Assembly: GCA_903896925.1 (NCBI GenBank) | Contig: CAITZM010000116.1 | Coordinates: 34,176-98,175, forward strand | Direction of reading: 5' to 3' | DNA length: 64,000 bases | From: an uncultured Lentisphaerota bacterium | Lineage (GTDB): Bacteria > Verrucomicrobiota > Kiritimatiellia > CAIQIC01 | Made by a program: the position numbers and the translations under genes | Shown: positions 9,314 through 18,154 of the stretch, piece by piece | Layout of the letters: every line of letters starts with the position of its first letter | How positions within the stretch are numbered: position 1 is the first letter of the stretch | The notes under the pieces: generated by a model | What the model saw: only the letters and a program-made list of their open reading frames with translations | Told to the model about the DNA's origin: nothing | Databases searched by the model: none

Positions 9314-10306
9314 TCAATACACCCTGAAATTCCGCCGGTGGTTCGAATCCGACATGTGCCCTGCCTGTTCCTTCTCATCCACCCGGAAGAAGGCGGTATG
9401 GATCACCGCCTGCTCGTGGACCAGGGCCGAGCCGGCGACGCCCGGCGCCTTGCAGCGGTGATCGGCGCCCAGGCCGATGGACTTGAACTGCTGTTCCGCG
9501 CAGGCGCCGGCTTCGGCGAGGAACGCGTGCGCCGTGGCCCGCACCGCGGCCAGGGACTTGGCCCGCTTGGGCTTGCGCGCCAACGCGTCCAGCACGTAGC
9601 TCCGGACCAGCTTGCCGTGCAGCTGGGCGAACGCCGGCGCCAGCGACACATAGTCGAACCCGACCGGCTCGCCGTTGATCAGCACCAGGATGCCCCGCTG
9701 TTGGGGCAGCAGCGGGAAGGACTGCAGGGCCGCGTCGATGTCCGTCTGCTTGGCCTCGAACACATCCCGCAGCGCGCCGGTCTTGGACTCGCCCACGGCG
9801 AGCTCGCAGGCCATTTCAGTGATCCCCTGCCAGACCTCGCCCTGATCCGAGGCGAAGCCCGAGTCGGCCGCCAGGTTTTTCGTCACGGAACGCGTCTTGC
9901 AGCCGCGCAGGCTGGCGTGCATCACGTGGCCCGAGGTGCTGAAGGCCGGGGAGACGTAGGACCAGCGCCCCTGCTCCGTGCAGCTGACCGGCACATCAAG
10001 CGGTTTGCCGGCCGGGATCAGGAGGCTGGTGTTGAGCACCCGGTTCTGCTTGGCGCCGCAGACCTCCTCACCGTCCAGCAGGAGGACCGGCTGCGCCGCC
10101 TGGTTGGTGACGCGCAGCTCCGGCACCGAACCGCCCACGCTGACCTCCGTGACCGTCAGCAGCCGCTGCGCCAGCGCCTCGACCAGGGTCAGGTACTGCG
10201 GGGAATGGTTGAGCGCCGTGAACAGCGGGAACACGGCGATATGTTTCGACCGCTGGGGATCGGTCAGCCGCAGCCCCGTCAGCAATTCCGTCAGCACTGT
10301 ATTCAT
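9314..10306 (-). CDS. ARPP-1 / DUF6569 family protein
   Basis: A 330-residue cytosolic protein. The blocks HIAVFPLF, LTLVEALAQRLLTVTEVSVGGSVPEL, VLLLDGEEVCGAKQNRVLNTS and IPAGKPLDVPVSCTEQGRW are the hallmark of the ARPP-1 (DUF6569) family, proposed to be linked to stress or conflict signalling; biochemistry is unknown to me. The start at 10306 is preceded by AAGGAGAA. It is transcribed divergently from a WYL regulator across an operator-like spacer, suggesting that the regulator controls it. Confidence 0.8.
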   Translation of the reverse strand: MNTVLTELLTGLRLTDPQRSKHIAVFPLFTALNHSPQYLTLVEALAQRLLTVTEVSVGGSVPELRVTNQAAQPVLLLDGEEVCGAKQNRVLNTSLLIPAGKPLDVPVSCTEQGRWSYVSPAFSTSGHVMHASLRGCKTRSVTKNLAADSGFASDQGEVWQGITEMACELAVGESKTGALRDVFEAKQTDIDAALQSFPLLPQQRGILVLINGEPVGFDYVSLAPAFAQLHGKLVRSYVLDALARKPKRAKSLAAVRATAHAFLAEAGACAEQQFKSIGLGADHRCKAPGVAGSALVHEQAVIHTAFFRVDEKEQAGHMSDSNHRRNFRVY

Positions 10307-10363
10307 CTGGTTCTCCTTGCCGGGCGGTGACTCCGTCCCGACGCCCCCTATTTTATCGGCCCG

Positions 10364-10438
10364 GACAGACAAAGCTTGTCCGTCTGAATTAAATCGCTTA
10401 TTTTTCTGGCGGACGCTAATTGTCCGTCAGGCCCATTA
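10364..10438. promoter_or_regulatory. Divergent control region with two TTGTCCGTC operator-like sites
   Basis: Site 1 is the imperfect dyad GACAGACAA-AGC-TTGTCCGTC (10364-10384). Site 2 repeats the half-site TTGTCCGTC at 10430-10438, preceded by GACGCTAA. Both lie between the divergent starts of the DUF6569 gene and the WYL-domain regulator, with an AT-rich core between them (AATTAAATCGCTTATTTTT). This is a natural place for regulator binding; the binding protein is inferred. Confidence 0.5.
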
Positions 10439-10453
10439 CCTTGGAGGCGCGCC

Positions 10454-11428
10454 ATGGAACGCAACAAGAGCCAGTTCTCGCGGTTGATGGAGTTGGACCG
10501 GCAGATCCGGGCCGGCAAGTATCCCAACTGCCTCACCTTCTCCAAGGCCTGGGAGGTCTCGCAGAAGACCATCCAGCGCGACATCGACTACCTCAAGTTC
10601 CAGCTCGACGCCCCGCTGGCCTACAACCGGGTCGAGAAGGGCTTCTACTACACCGACCTCAACTGGTTCCTGCCCTCGGTGAGCCTGAGCGAGGGCGAGC
10701 TGTTCGCCCTGCTGGTCGCCGGCAAGGCGATGGAGCAGTACCAGGGGACGCCGGTGTCCAAGGAGCTCGAGCGCATCTTCGGCAAGATGATGAGCGGGAT
10801 GACCGACAAGATCACCGTGCAGCCGGAGCTGGTGTTCGCCCGCTTCAGCTTCACCGCGCCGCCGTCCCGGCCCGTGGCGATCGAGACCTGGAAGACGATC
10901 GTCCGCGGGCTGGCCGGGCAAAAACAGATCAAGCTCCTCTACAAATCGCAGAACGCCGAGCAACCGAAGCAGCACCTCCTGTCGCCCTACCACATCGCCA
11001 ACCTGCAGGGCGAGTGGTACGTCTTCGGCCACAGCGACGTGGACGGGGAGCTGCGCCAGTTCTCGCTGGCGCGCATCCAGAAGGCCCAGCTGACCGAGCG
11101 GTCCTTCGAGCGGCCCAAGGATTTCGACGCGGCGGAGTTGCTCAAGCACACCTTCGGCCGGTTCGTCGGGTCCAACAAGCCCTACACCATCCGGCTGCTG
11201 TTTCCCAAGGAGGCCGCCGGCTGGGTGCAGGAGCGCGAGTGGCACAACGGGCAGAAGCTCCGGCCGCGGGCGCACGGCGCCATCGAGCTGGAGTTCCAGG
11301 CCCACGGCCTGTTCGAGGTATTCCGCTGGGTCATGGCGTGGGGCCGCTACGTGCAGGTCCTCGAGCCGCAGGAGCTCAAGGACAAGGTGCGCGCCGAGGT
11401 CGCCGCGATGCAGCAGAATTTCGCCTGA
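10454..11428 (+). CDS. WYL-domain transcriptional regulator
   Basis: A 324-residue regulator. Residues ~1-60 form a winged helix of the HTH_11/DeoR type (FSRLMELDRQIRAGKYPNC, SQKTIQRDIDYLKFQL). The centre carries a WYL domain (IKLLYKS, HLLSPYHIANLQGEWYVFGHSDVDGELRQFSLARI) and the C-terminus a WCX extension (HTFGRFVGSNKPYTIRLLFP). WYL proteins sense ligands, often nucleic acids or nucleotides, and control stress, defence or metabolic genes. The start at 10454 follows a weak GGAGG (10443-10447). It probably binds the shared spacer upstream. Confidence 0.85.
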   Translation: MERNKSQFSRLMELDRQIRAGKYPNCLTFSKAWEVSQKTIQRDIDYLKFQLDAPLAYNRVEKGFYYTDLNWFLPSVSLSEGELFALLVAGKAMEQYQGTPVSKELERIFGKMMSGMTDKITVQPELVFARFSFTAPPSRPVAIETWKTIVRGLAGQKQIKLLYKSQNAEQPKQHLLSPYHIANLQGEWYVFGHSDVDGELRQFSLARIQKAQLTERSFERPKDFDAAELLKHTFGRFVGSNKPYTIRLLFPKEAAGWVQEREWHNGQKLRPRAHGAIELEFQAHGLFEVFRWVMAWGRYVQVLEPQELKDKVRAEVAAMQQNFA

Positions 11429-11520
11429 ACCGCGCCGCGCCGCCGGCCGAGAGGACGCTTGTATAACCCGACGCGGCTTGTTTTAATCCGCCCGCCTTAC
11501 GGGCCAAAGGAATCCTCATC

Positions 11521-13722
11521 ATGAAAAAAACACTCTGGTTGGTCGCGGCACTGGCGCTGCTCTCCGCCTGCACCTGTCCGTTCAAAGGCAGCCAGTCAGC
11601 GGACCTCACGCAGTATGTGAATCCGTTCATCGGCTGCGCCGAGAACGGGCACACGTTCCCCGGCGCCTGCTACCCGTTCGGCCTGATCCAGGCCAGCCCC
11701 GACACCGGCAACTGCACCTGGAACTATTGCTCAGGCTACATGTACCTCGACGAGCAGATCTGGGGCTTCTCGCAGACGCACCTCAACGGCACGGGCTGCC
11801 CGGACCTCGGCGACGTGCAGCTCCAGCCCTTCGCGGGCCCGGTCGCGCGCACGAACTACCACAGCGCCTACCGGAAGGCGACGCAGACGGCCCGCCCGGG
11901 CTATTACGCCGTGACGCTGGCGGACTTCGGCGTGGACGTGGAACTGACCGCCACGCCGCATGTCGCCTGCCACCGGTACACCTACCAGCAGGCCGCCCCC
12001 GCACACCTGCTGGTCGACCTGCAGTACGGCATCGTGAGCAGCAAGGAAGCGCTGAAGACCCACATCCTGGCCAGCGAGGTGAAGCTGGAGGACAAGTACA
12101 CGATCAGCGGGCACAACCAGGCGCGCGCGTGGGTCACCCGCCACTACTATTACACGATCAAGTTCGACAAGCCCTACACAGCGATCAAGACGCTGCCCGC
12201 CCAGAAGGGCGAGAAGGCGCCGCGGTACGTGCTGGACTTCGACCTCAAGCCGGGCGAGATGCTGCAGGTCAAGGTCGCGCTCTCGACCGTCAGTATCGAG
12301 GGCGCCAAGAAGAACATGGCCGCGGAAGTCCCGGGCTGGGATTTCGCCGCCGTCCAGGCGCAGGCCAAGGCCGCCTGGAACGGACTGCTGGCGCGCGCCG
12401 AGGTGCAGGGCACCCAGGCCCAGAAGGAGAACTTCTACACCTCGATGTATCACCTCTTCATCCAGCCCAACAACATCGCGGACGTCGACGGCCAGTATCG
12501 CGGGGCCGACGACAAGGTGCTGACCGCGCCGGACAAGGCCTACTACTCCACCCTCTCGCTGTGGGACACCTACCGCGCGGCACACCCTCTCTACACGATC
12601 CTGGCGCCGGAGCGCGTGGACGGCTTCATCAGCACGATGGTCGCGCACCAGCAGGCGCAGGGCTATGTGCCGATCTGGACCCTCTGGGGCAAAGAGAACC
12701 ACTGCATGATCGCCAACCACTCGGTGCCGGTGATCGTGGACGCCTTCCTCAAAGGCTTCAGCGGGTTCGATGCCGAGGCCGCGTTCCAGGCCATCAAGAC
12801 CTCGCTGACGGTCAAGCATCAGAAATCCGACTGGGACGTCTACACCAAGTACGGCTACCTGCCGTTCGACCTCATCAAGGGCGAGAGCGTGTCGCGCGTG
12901 CTGGAATATGCCTACGACGACTATTGCGCGGCGCAGCTGGCCAAGGCGCTGGGCAAGACCGAGGATGCGGCGTTCTTCGCCCAGCGCGCGGAGAACTACA
13001 AGAAGGTGTTCGACCCGGAGACCAAGTTCATGCGCGGCCGCGACACCCAAGGCCGCTGGCGCACGCCCTTTGACCCCATGCGGCTCGGCCACGGCGAAGA
13101 CACGCCCAGCGACTACACCGAGGGCAACGCGTGGCAGTACACCTGGCATGTGCAGCACGATCCCGCCGGCTTGATCAAGCTCGTCGGCGGCGCGGAGGCG
13201 TTCACGGCCAAGCTGGCCTCGCTCTTCAAGCTGCCCTCGAAGGTCGAGGGCTCGGGCTTCGTGCTCGACGTCTCCGGCCTGATCGGCCAGTACGCGCACG
13301 GCAACGAGCCGAGCCATCACGTGGCCTACTTCTTCAGCCTGGCGGGCCAGCCGTGGAAGACGCAGGAGCTGATCCGCGAGATCTGCGACACGGAGTACAA
13401 GAACTTCCCCGGCGGCCTGTGCGGCAACGACGACTGCGGCCAGATGTCGGCCTGGTACCTCTTCTCCGCGATGGGCTTCTACCCCTTCAACCCCTGCCAC
13501 GATGGCTACGTGTTCGGCGCCCCGCAGGTCGAAAAGGTGACGCTCCACCTCGCGGAGGGTAAAACCTTCACGATCGAGGCGCATGGCCTCTCGAAGGCGA
13601 ACAAGTACGTGCAGAGCATCACGCTCAACGGCCAGCCCTGCACCGGCCTCAAGCTCGCGCACACCCAAGTAATGCGCGGCGGCACACTCGTCTTCGAGAT
13701 GGGCCCGCAGCCGAAGCGCTGA
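11521..13722 (+). CDS. GH92 alpha-mannosidase, lipoprotein
   Basis: A 733-residue exported enzyme. The signal peptide ends in the lipobox LLSAC at Cys17, so it is probably membrane-anchored. The family blocks are clear: VNPFIGCAENGHTFPGACYPFGLIQ at the N-terminus, FSQTHLNGTGCPDLGDV, LSLWDTYRAAHPL, YTEGNAWQYTWHVQHD, GNEPSHHVAY and GLCGNDDCGQMSAWY. GH92 enzymes are calcium-dependent exo-alpha-mannosidases acting on alpha-1,2 and related linkages of N-glycans or mannans. The length is normal. AAGGAATCCTCATC precedes the ATG. It is monocistronic. Confidence 0.95.
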   Translation: MKKTLWLVAALALLSACTCPFKGSQSADLTQYVNPFIGCAENGHTFPGACYPFGLIQASPDTGNCTWNYCSGYMYLDEQIWGFSQTHLNGTGCPDLGDVQLQPFAGPVARTNYHSAYRKATQTARPGYYAVTLADFGVDVELTATPHVACHRYTYQQAAPAHLLVDLQYGIVSSKEALKTHILASEVKLEDKYTISGHNQARAWVTRHYYYTIKFDKPYTAIKTLPAQKGEKAPRYVLDFDLKPGEMLQVKVALSTVSIEGAKKNMAAEVPGWDFAAVQAQAKAAWNGLLARAEVQGTQAQKENFYTSMYHLFIQPNNIADVDGQYRGADDKVLTAPDKAYYSTLSLWDTYRAAHPLYTILAPERVDGFISTMVAHQQAQGYVPIWTLWGKENHCMIANHSVPVIVDAFLKGFSGFDAEAAFQAIKTSLTVKHQKSDWDVYTKYGYLPFDLIKGESVSRVLEYAYDDYCAAQLAKALGKTEDAAFFAQRAENYKKVFDPETKFMRGRDTQGRWRTPFDPMRLGHGEDTPSDYTEGNAWQYTWHVQHDPAGLIKLVGGAEAFTAKLASLFKLPSKVEGSGFVLDVSGLIGQYAHGNEPSHHVAYFFSLAGQPWKTQELIREICDTEYKNFPGGLCGNDDCGQMSAWYLFSAMGFYPFNPCHDGYVFGAPQVEKVTLHLAEGKTFTIEAHGLSKANKYVQSITLNGQPCTGLKLAHTQVMRGGTLVFEMGPQPKR

Positions 13723-13877
13723 GCGACACGCCCGCGGCCTGAATGCGAGCGGGTCATGGCGGCGCAGAAAAAGCATCCACAGATTGCACCGATTACACGG
13801 ATTTTCGGCAGGAAACTGACAGACGGTTGCCCTGCCTCAAATCGGCAATCGGAAATCTTAAATCGTACATTGCCGTA

Positions 13878-14996
13878 TCAGTGTCCGGGCATGAGGCCGG
13901 GGATGAAGGGCATGACGATCTCGATACCGATCAGCACGATGATGATCCACTCCAGCATTTCCAGCCGGATGCTGGCGGCGGTGTTGTGGACCAACTGGTA
14001 GAAGTCCTCGATCGTGTCGAGCTTGCGCAGAATCGAGCTGTTCCATTCGCCGACATGGAACCGCTGCGCGGCGAGCCGGTAGGCGCGGGCCAAGAACTGG
14101 TCGCCCAGCAATTTCGGCGCGTTGCTCACGCGCTCGAAGAGGATCGCACCATCCAGCTGCATCCGCGAAATGCGCCGCAGGTGCGCGGCCGAGCGGCCCG
14201 GGATGAAGCGCAAGAGTCCCGACTGCCGCAAGGCATACGCATAGGAGCGATCCAGCGAGCTGTCGAGCTGGTGGTCGAGCAGCCGCAGTTCCAGCAGCTC
14301 GACGTTGGCGAACTCCAGCACGGAGCGCACGTCCTCGGCGTCCCGGTCGAACAGGAGCGCCGCGTTCCAGTCGATCAGCGTCAGATCGTCCCGCCCGTAG
14401 GAAATCCGGCACGCCAGCGCGTCCAGGGTTTCCTGCTCCGACAGCGGCTGCGTCTCCGCGCGGAGGATCTGCGCCAGGCGCGCGCCGACCAGCCCGGGCA
14501 GATCGGCGGCGGGACAGGGCAGGTCGCAATCCGTGATCTCGAAGATCGCATAGTCCTCGACCAGCGCGGCTATCTGGGACAGCTCGACGGCCTTGCCCAG
14601 CGTGCGCTGCAGTTCTTCCGCGCGGCGGCGGGAGTCGCGCAACAATTCCTCGTTCTGCGCTATCGCCCCGCTCAGTGCACAGAGGTCGTCCAAGCCGCCT
14701 GCGAGCGGGATCTCGTAGCTGATGGAGACCGCGCCGAAATCGTAGAAGGTAAGGTCCACCGACGTGGACACCGCGTACGGACCGAGCCGCTGCGGAGCAC
14801 TCTCCTGGATGATCGTCAGCGGCGGCGGGTCATAGTCGAAAACCTTAGGTGCGCGCCGGTGCCGGGCCGACAACGTGGCGCGGCCCAGCTTGGCCAGCCG
14901 GCCCTGGCAGGCTTTGAGGTCGATCGCCATGCCGATGTCGTAGGCGTAGAGCACGTGGCAGGTGCCCCGGCGGATCACGATGTCCTTGGTGTTCAT
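13878..14996 (-). CDS. RMND1/DUF155 family protein with C-terminal membrane segment
   Basis: A 372-residue protein. The middle (VDLTFYDFGAVSISYEI, ALVEDYAIFEIT) and the C-terminal block LDTIEDFYQLVHNTAASIRLEMLEWIIIVLIGIEI match the DUF155 (RMND1/Sad1/YagE) family, which ends with a conserved glutamate and a single transmembrane helix. Function in bacteria is unknown; mitochondrial homologues support membrane-associated translation. GGAGAAAGGGGCC precedes the ATG at 14996. It stands alone, convergent with the GH92 gene. Confidence 0.7.
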   Translation of the reverse strand: MNTKDIVIRRGTCHVLYAYDIGMAIDLKACQGRLAKLGRATLSARHRRAPKVFDYDPPPLTIIQESAPQRLGPYAVSTSVDLTFYDFGAVSISYEIPLAGGLDDLCALSGAIAQNEELLRDSRRRAEELQRTLGKAVELSQIAALVEDYAIFEITDCDLPCPAADLPGLVGARLAQILRAETQPLSEQETLDALACRISYGRDDLTLIDWNAALLFDRDAEDVRSVLEFANVELLELRLLDHQLDSSLDRSYAYALRQSGLLRFIPGRSAAHLRRISRMQLDGAILFERVSNAPKLLGDQFLARAYRLAAQRFHVGEWNSSILRKLDTIEDFYQLVHNTAASIRLEMLEWIIIVLIGIEIVMPFIPGLMPGH

Positions 14997-15148
14997 GGCC
15001 CCTTTCTCCAATCAAAGATCGGAGCGAAAGCCGCCCCAGTCAAGAAAGTTTCCCGCGCGGTGAGCCGGCACATCGGAGCGGACAGCCACAGACGAACCCG
15101 GAAGGACATTTCTTGACGCGGCGCGGGCGTTATGGGTACAAGGTCGCT

Positions 15149-15892
15149 ATGAAAAACAACATGTGCATTGCCAGCCTCCTCGCCCTCGCCATCGTCGCGC
15201 AACTCGCCACCGCCGTGGTCCAAGCGCAGGACGTGGAGCCGGGCTTCAAGAGCCTGTTCAACGGCCAGGACCTCTCCGGGTGGGCCGGCCGCTCCAACCA
15301 TTGGTCCGTGCAGGAAGGGGCCATCACCGGCATCACCACCACGGAAAATCCTGCGAAGGGGAACAACTTCCTCATTGCCCGCGACGGCGCGAAGGACCTG
15401 GTCGTGGACAATTTTGAGTTGCGCCTGTCCTATCGCTTCAGCAGCGTCTGGGGCAACTCCGGCATCCAGTACCGCAGCGCGGCCTTCGACAACTACGTCG
15501 TGCGCGGCTATCAGGCCGACATGGAAGCCGGCCCGACCCACAGCGGCATCCTGTATGAAGAAGGCGGGCGCGGCATCCTCGCCAAGCGCGGCGAGAAGGT
15601 CATCATCCGCGAGAATGCCGACAAGCCCGGCAAGCACAAGGTGGAGGTGGTGGGCAGCGTCGGGGACACCAAGGCCATCCAGGCCGGCATCAAGGCCGGT
15701 GACTGGAACGACTACGTCGTGATCGTCCAGGGGAACCATCTCCAGCATTTCATCAACGGCAAGCAGACGGTGGACGTGATCGACGAGCAGGCCAGCAAGG
15801 CGGCCAAGTCCGGCGTCCTCGCGCTGCAGATCCACGCCGGCCAGCCGATGAAGATCCAGTTCAAGAACATCCGGATCAAACAGCTGCCCTGA
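15149..15892 (+). CDS. Secreted DUF1080 (3-keto-disaccharide hydrolase-like) protein
   Basis: A 247-residue protein with a signal peptide (MKNNMCIASLLALAIVAQLATAVVQA) and one DUF1080 domain: FKSLFNGQDLSGWAGRSNHWSVQEGAITG, FELRLSYRFSSVWGNSGIQYRS, YQADME, GDWNDYVVIVQGNHLQHFINGKQTVDVID and FKNIRIKQL. This concanavalin-like fold occurs in large numbers in planctomycete-verrucomicrobial genomes and includes 3-keto-glucoside hydrolases. I start at 15149 because the upstream in-frame ATG has no signal peptide directly after it. Confidence 0.9.
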   Translation: MKNNMCIASLLALAIVAQLATAVVQAQDVEPGFKSLFNGQDLSGWAGRSNHWSVQEGAITGITTTENPAKGNNFLIARDGAKDLVVDNFELRLSYRFSSVWGNSGIQYRSAAFDNYVVRGYQADMEAGPTHSGILYEEGGRGILAKRGEKVIIRENADKPGKHKVEVVGSVGDTKAIQAGIKAGDWNDYVVIVQGNHLQHFINGKQTVDVIDEQASKAAKSGVLALQIHAGQPMKIQFKNIRIKQLP

Positions 15893-16622
15893 GCAGAGGA
15901 AGAACGCCAACCGCCAAGACCGGAGAGGCAGCAACCATGCCCTCAGGTTTCACTTCTCTCCCCTTGGCGACCTTGGCGTCTTGGCGGTTCAGTCTTTCGG
16001 TACGCGAGCGTGGTCCGCTGTTCTCCAGTTTATTGGGCCTGATCATCCGGGCCGTCCCCGCAACAACCGCAACGGAAAAGCGATTACCGCCAAGGCGCCA
16101 AGCACGCCAAGGCCGGAGGAGCGGCAACCGAGGCGGATTGAATGAGGAAAGCAGGAAGGCAGGAAAAGAATGCAACCCTCTCCGTTCCCACTTTCCTCAT
16201 TTCCTCATGGAAAAGCCGTGAAAACCTGCGTAATCCGTGAAATCTGTGGATGAGTACCTTCTCCTTTGCGTCTTCCCAGTCCTGAGTCTTGCCTGCCCTG
16301 AGCTTTGTCGAAGGGCCTGCCCTGAGCTTTGTCGAAGGGCCTGCCCTACGCTTATCGAAGGGCACTGATCTTCGCACTACTGCTCCTTTGCGCCTTCTGC
16401 CTACCTTCGCGCCTTTGCGTTATTCTGCCGCTGCGCCTTCCCTGCCCTGAGCTTCGTCGAAGGGTGCTTATCTTCCGCGTTACTCCGCCCCTGCGCCTTC
16501 TGCTTGGCTTTGCGTCCCTCCCAAGGGAAGGGCTTTCAACTTTGCGTTAAAAAGAGAAGGTCAGCACCGCTTGAACGTTTGTCAGGGAACCGAAACGAGG
16601 GAGAGCGCCGGGACCATCGGCA
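15893..16622. repeat. Intergenic region with tandem TGCCCTGAGCTTTGTCGAAG repeats
   Basis: No gene is supported in these 730 bp. Between 16292 and 16363 three 24-bp units, CCTGCCCTGAGC followed by TTTGTCGAAGGG (the third unit degenerate), lie head to tail. A fourth copy is at 16441-16464 and related copies sit at ~24738 and ~25030. The unit is an imperfect palindrome of the widespread CCCTGAGC-n-GTCGAAGGG REP type. The rest is degraded, low-complexity sequence (TTTGCGTT, GCGCCTTC phrases). Confidence 0.6.
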
Positions 16623-17033
16623 TCAAACGCCGTATTTCTTGCGGAGATACTCGTAGGCGCAGTTGATATCCTTCATCTCCTGCTCCGCCACCACCCGCAA
16701 TTTGGGGCCGAGATGCTGGACCTGGTCGGGATGGTATTGCCGCGAAAGTTCCCGCCAGCGCCGCTTGATGTCGGCCGGCGTGATCCGGCCGGACAGGCCG
16801 AGGATCTTCTTGGCCTTCTCTTCCAAGGAAGCGGCCGAAGTATCCAGCGACGGGGCGCGGTACTGCTCCTGGCGCATGCGCGCACTGCGTCCGCCGGCGC
16901 CGCCCACCATGCGGCCCAGTTTGCGGGCCAACCCGCCCATCCCGCGCTTCACCATGAAGGAAGGAAGGATCAGCAGCAGCACGGCCAGCAGCAGCAGCAC
17001 GGCCGGCACCGAAACAAGGGCTATTGAAATCAT
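16623..17033 (-). CDS. Membrane-anchored J-domain protein
   Basis: A 136-residue protein. Residues ~2-26 are a hydrophobic membrane helix (ISIALVSVPAVLLLLAVLLLIL). The C-terminal ~65 residues form a J domain: EEKAKKILGLSGRITPADIKRRWRELSRQYHPDQ with the essential HPD tripeptide, then EMKDINCAYEYLRKKYG. It resembles TIM14/DjlA-like membrane J proteins that stimulate DnaK at the membrane. It stands alone. Confidence 0.85.
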   Translation of the reverse strand: MISIALVSVPAVLLLLAVLLLILPSFMVKRGMGGLARKLGRMVGGAGGRSARMRQEQYRAPSLDTSAASLEEKAKKILGLSGRITPADIKRRWRELSRQYHPDQVQHLGPKLRVVAEQEMKDINCAYEYLRKKYGV

Positions 17034-17280
17034 AGTTCGCTACGTTTTGTCGCCGGCGATGATGCTCAGCCGCCGCCGGAACGTCAAGGCTGTGCTGGCA
17101 AGGAAACGGCCGCCTTTCTCTTGCGGAACGGCGCAGGGCTTGACTTCGCCCCTCAGATCGCGAGAATCCGCGCGCCTTTCCGACGGCAACACGGCGCACG
17201 GCGCCGCGTGACGGCGGACGTGCGCAGAAAAAATGATGTGGCGCGGCAACCGGGCTGCGTCCGGAGGCGGGAGCACCACG

Positions 17281-17850
17281 ATGGAGAATACGGACATGAC
17301 GGATAAATACGCCAACCCTGCGCCGCTCGGGCTGATGGGTTTCGGAATGACGACCGTGCTGCTGAACATCCACAACGCCGGATTCTTCCCGGTCAGCGCG
17401 ATGATCCTGGCGATGGGCTTTTTTTACGGCGGCATCGCCCAGATCATCGCCGGCATCCTCGAGTTCAAGAAGGGCAACACATTCGGCATGACCGCGTTCA
17501 TCTCCTACGGGTCGTTCTGGCTGACGCTCGTCGGCCTGCTGGTGCTGCCCAAGCTCGGCTGGGCCGAGAAGACCCCCGAGGCCTTCATGGGCTGGTACCT
17601 GTTCATGTGGGGCGTCTTCACGTTCTTCATGTGGATCGGCACGCTGAAGGGCAACAAGGCCCTGCAGTTCGTGTTCCTCTCGCTGACGGTCCTCTTCGCC
17701 CTGCTCGCCTGCCGCGACTGGTTCGAGTCCGCGCTCATCGGCAAGATCGCCGGCTGGGAAGGCCTCGTCTGCGGCGCCAGCGCGATCTACCTGGCCATGG
17801 CCGAAGTGCTCAACGAGAAGTACCAGCGGATCGTGCTGCCGATCGGCTGA
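17281..17850 (+). CDS. satP: Acetate/succinate transporter, GPR1/FUN34/SatP (YaaH) family
   Basis: A 189-residue inner-membrane protein with six predicted helices. The signature [14 protein letters not shown] at the N-terminus is diagnostic; [34 protein letters not shown] is the second family block. These channels or proton symporters take up acetate and succinate, which fits a fermentative or carbohydrate-degrading lifestyle. The start at 17281 is preceded by GGAGGCGGGAG; 17296 is an alternative. Confidence 0.9.
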   Translation: MENTDMTDKYANPAPLGLMGFGMTTVLLNIHNAGFFPVSAMILAMGFFYGGIAQIIAGILEFKKGNTFGMTAFISYGSFWLTLVGLLVLPKLGWAEKTPEAFMGWYLFMWGVFTFFMWIGTLKGNKALQFVFLSLTVLFALLACRDWFESALIGKIAGWEGLVCGASAIYLAMAEVLNEKYQRIVLPIG

Positions 17851-17876
17851 GCCGCGCCGAAACTGCTTGTGTTTCT

Positions 17877-18018
17877 TGGCGGCACGCGTCCCGCGTGCCG
17901 GTGCCGGCGGCGTCCCCGTTTCGCCCAAGCGCTTCACGGGACAGGCCCCCCGCCGAGCGGGTTGGGTTGTGCCGGGCGTGACGCCCGGCTCACCGGCAGG
18001 CGGGCCGCCTGCCGCCAC
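17877..18018. repeat. Compound palindromic repeat, copy A
   Basis: The spacer after the transporter gene carries two palindromic blocks: GGCACGCGTCCCGCGTGCC (near 17881) and a compound block at 17972-18018 made of CGGGCGTGACGCCCG, GGCTCACCGG and GGCAGGCGGGCCGCCTGCC. The same two blocks occur in the opposite orientation at 28748-28883. They are non-coding and look like REP/BIME repeats of this lineage. Confidence 0.65.
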
Positions 18019-18154
18019 AAGGTTCTGGCTGGGGTGTCAGCCGCGCTATGCCTCCCTGCCCTTGCGGTGGCGAGCACAACTGAACCGCACCGTCGCGCGG
18101 TCGCCGCAAGTTCCTGTTTGACTCTGCGGCGCGGAAGCACTAAAGCCAGCACCC

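Noticed and set aside
16292..16363. Tandem 24-bp units that might suggest a CRISPR array
   Set aside because: The units abut without spacers, there are only three plus scattered copies elsewhere, and the core is a well-known type of REP palindrome; no cas genes are present.
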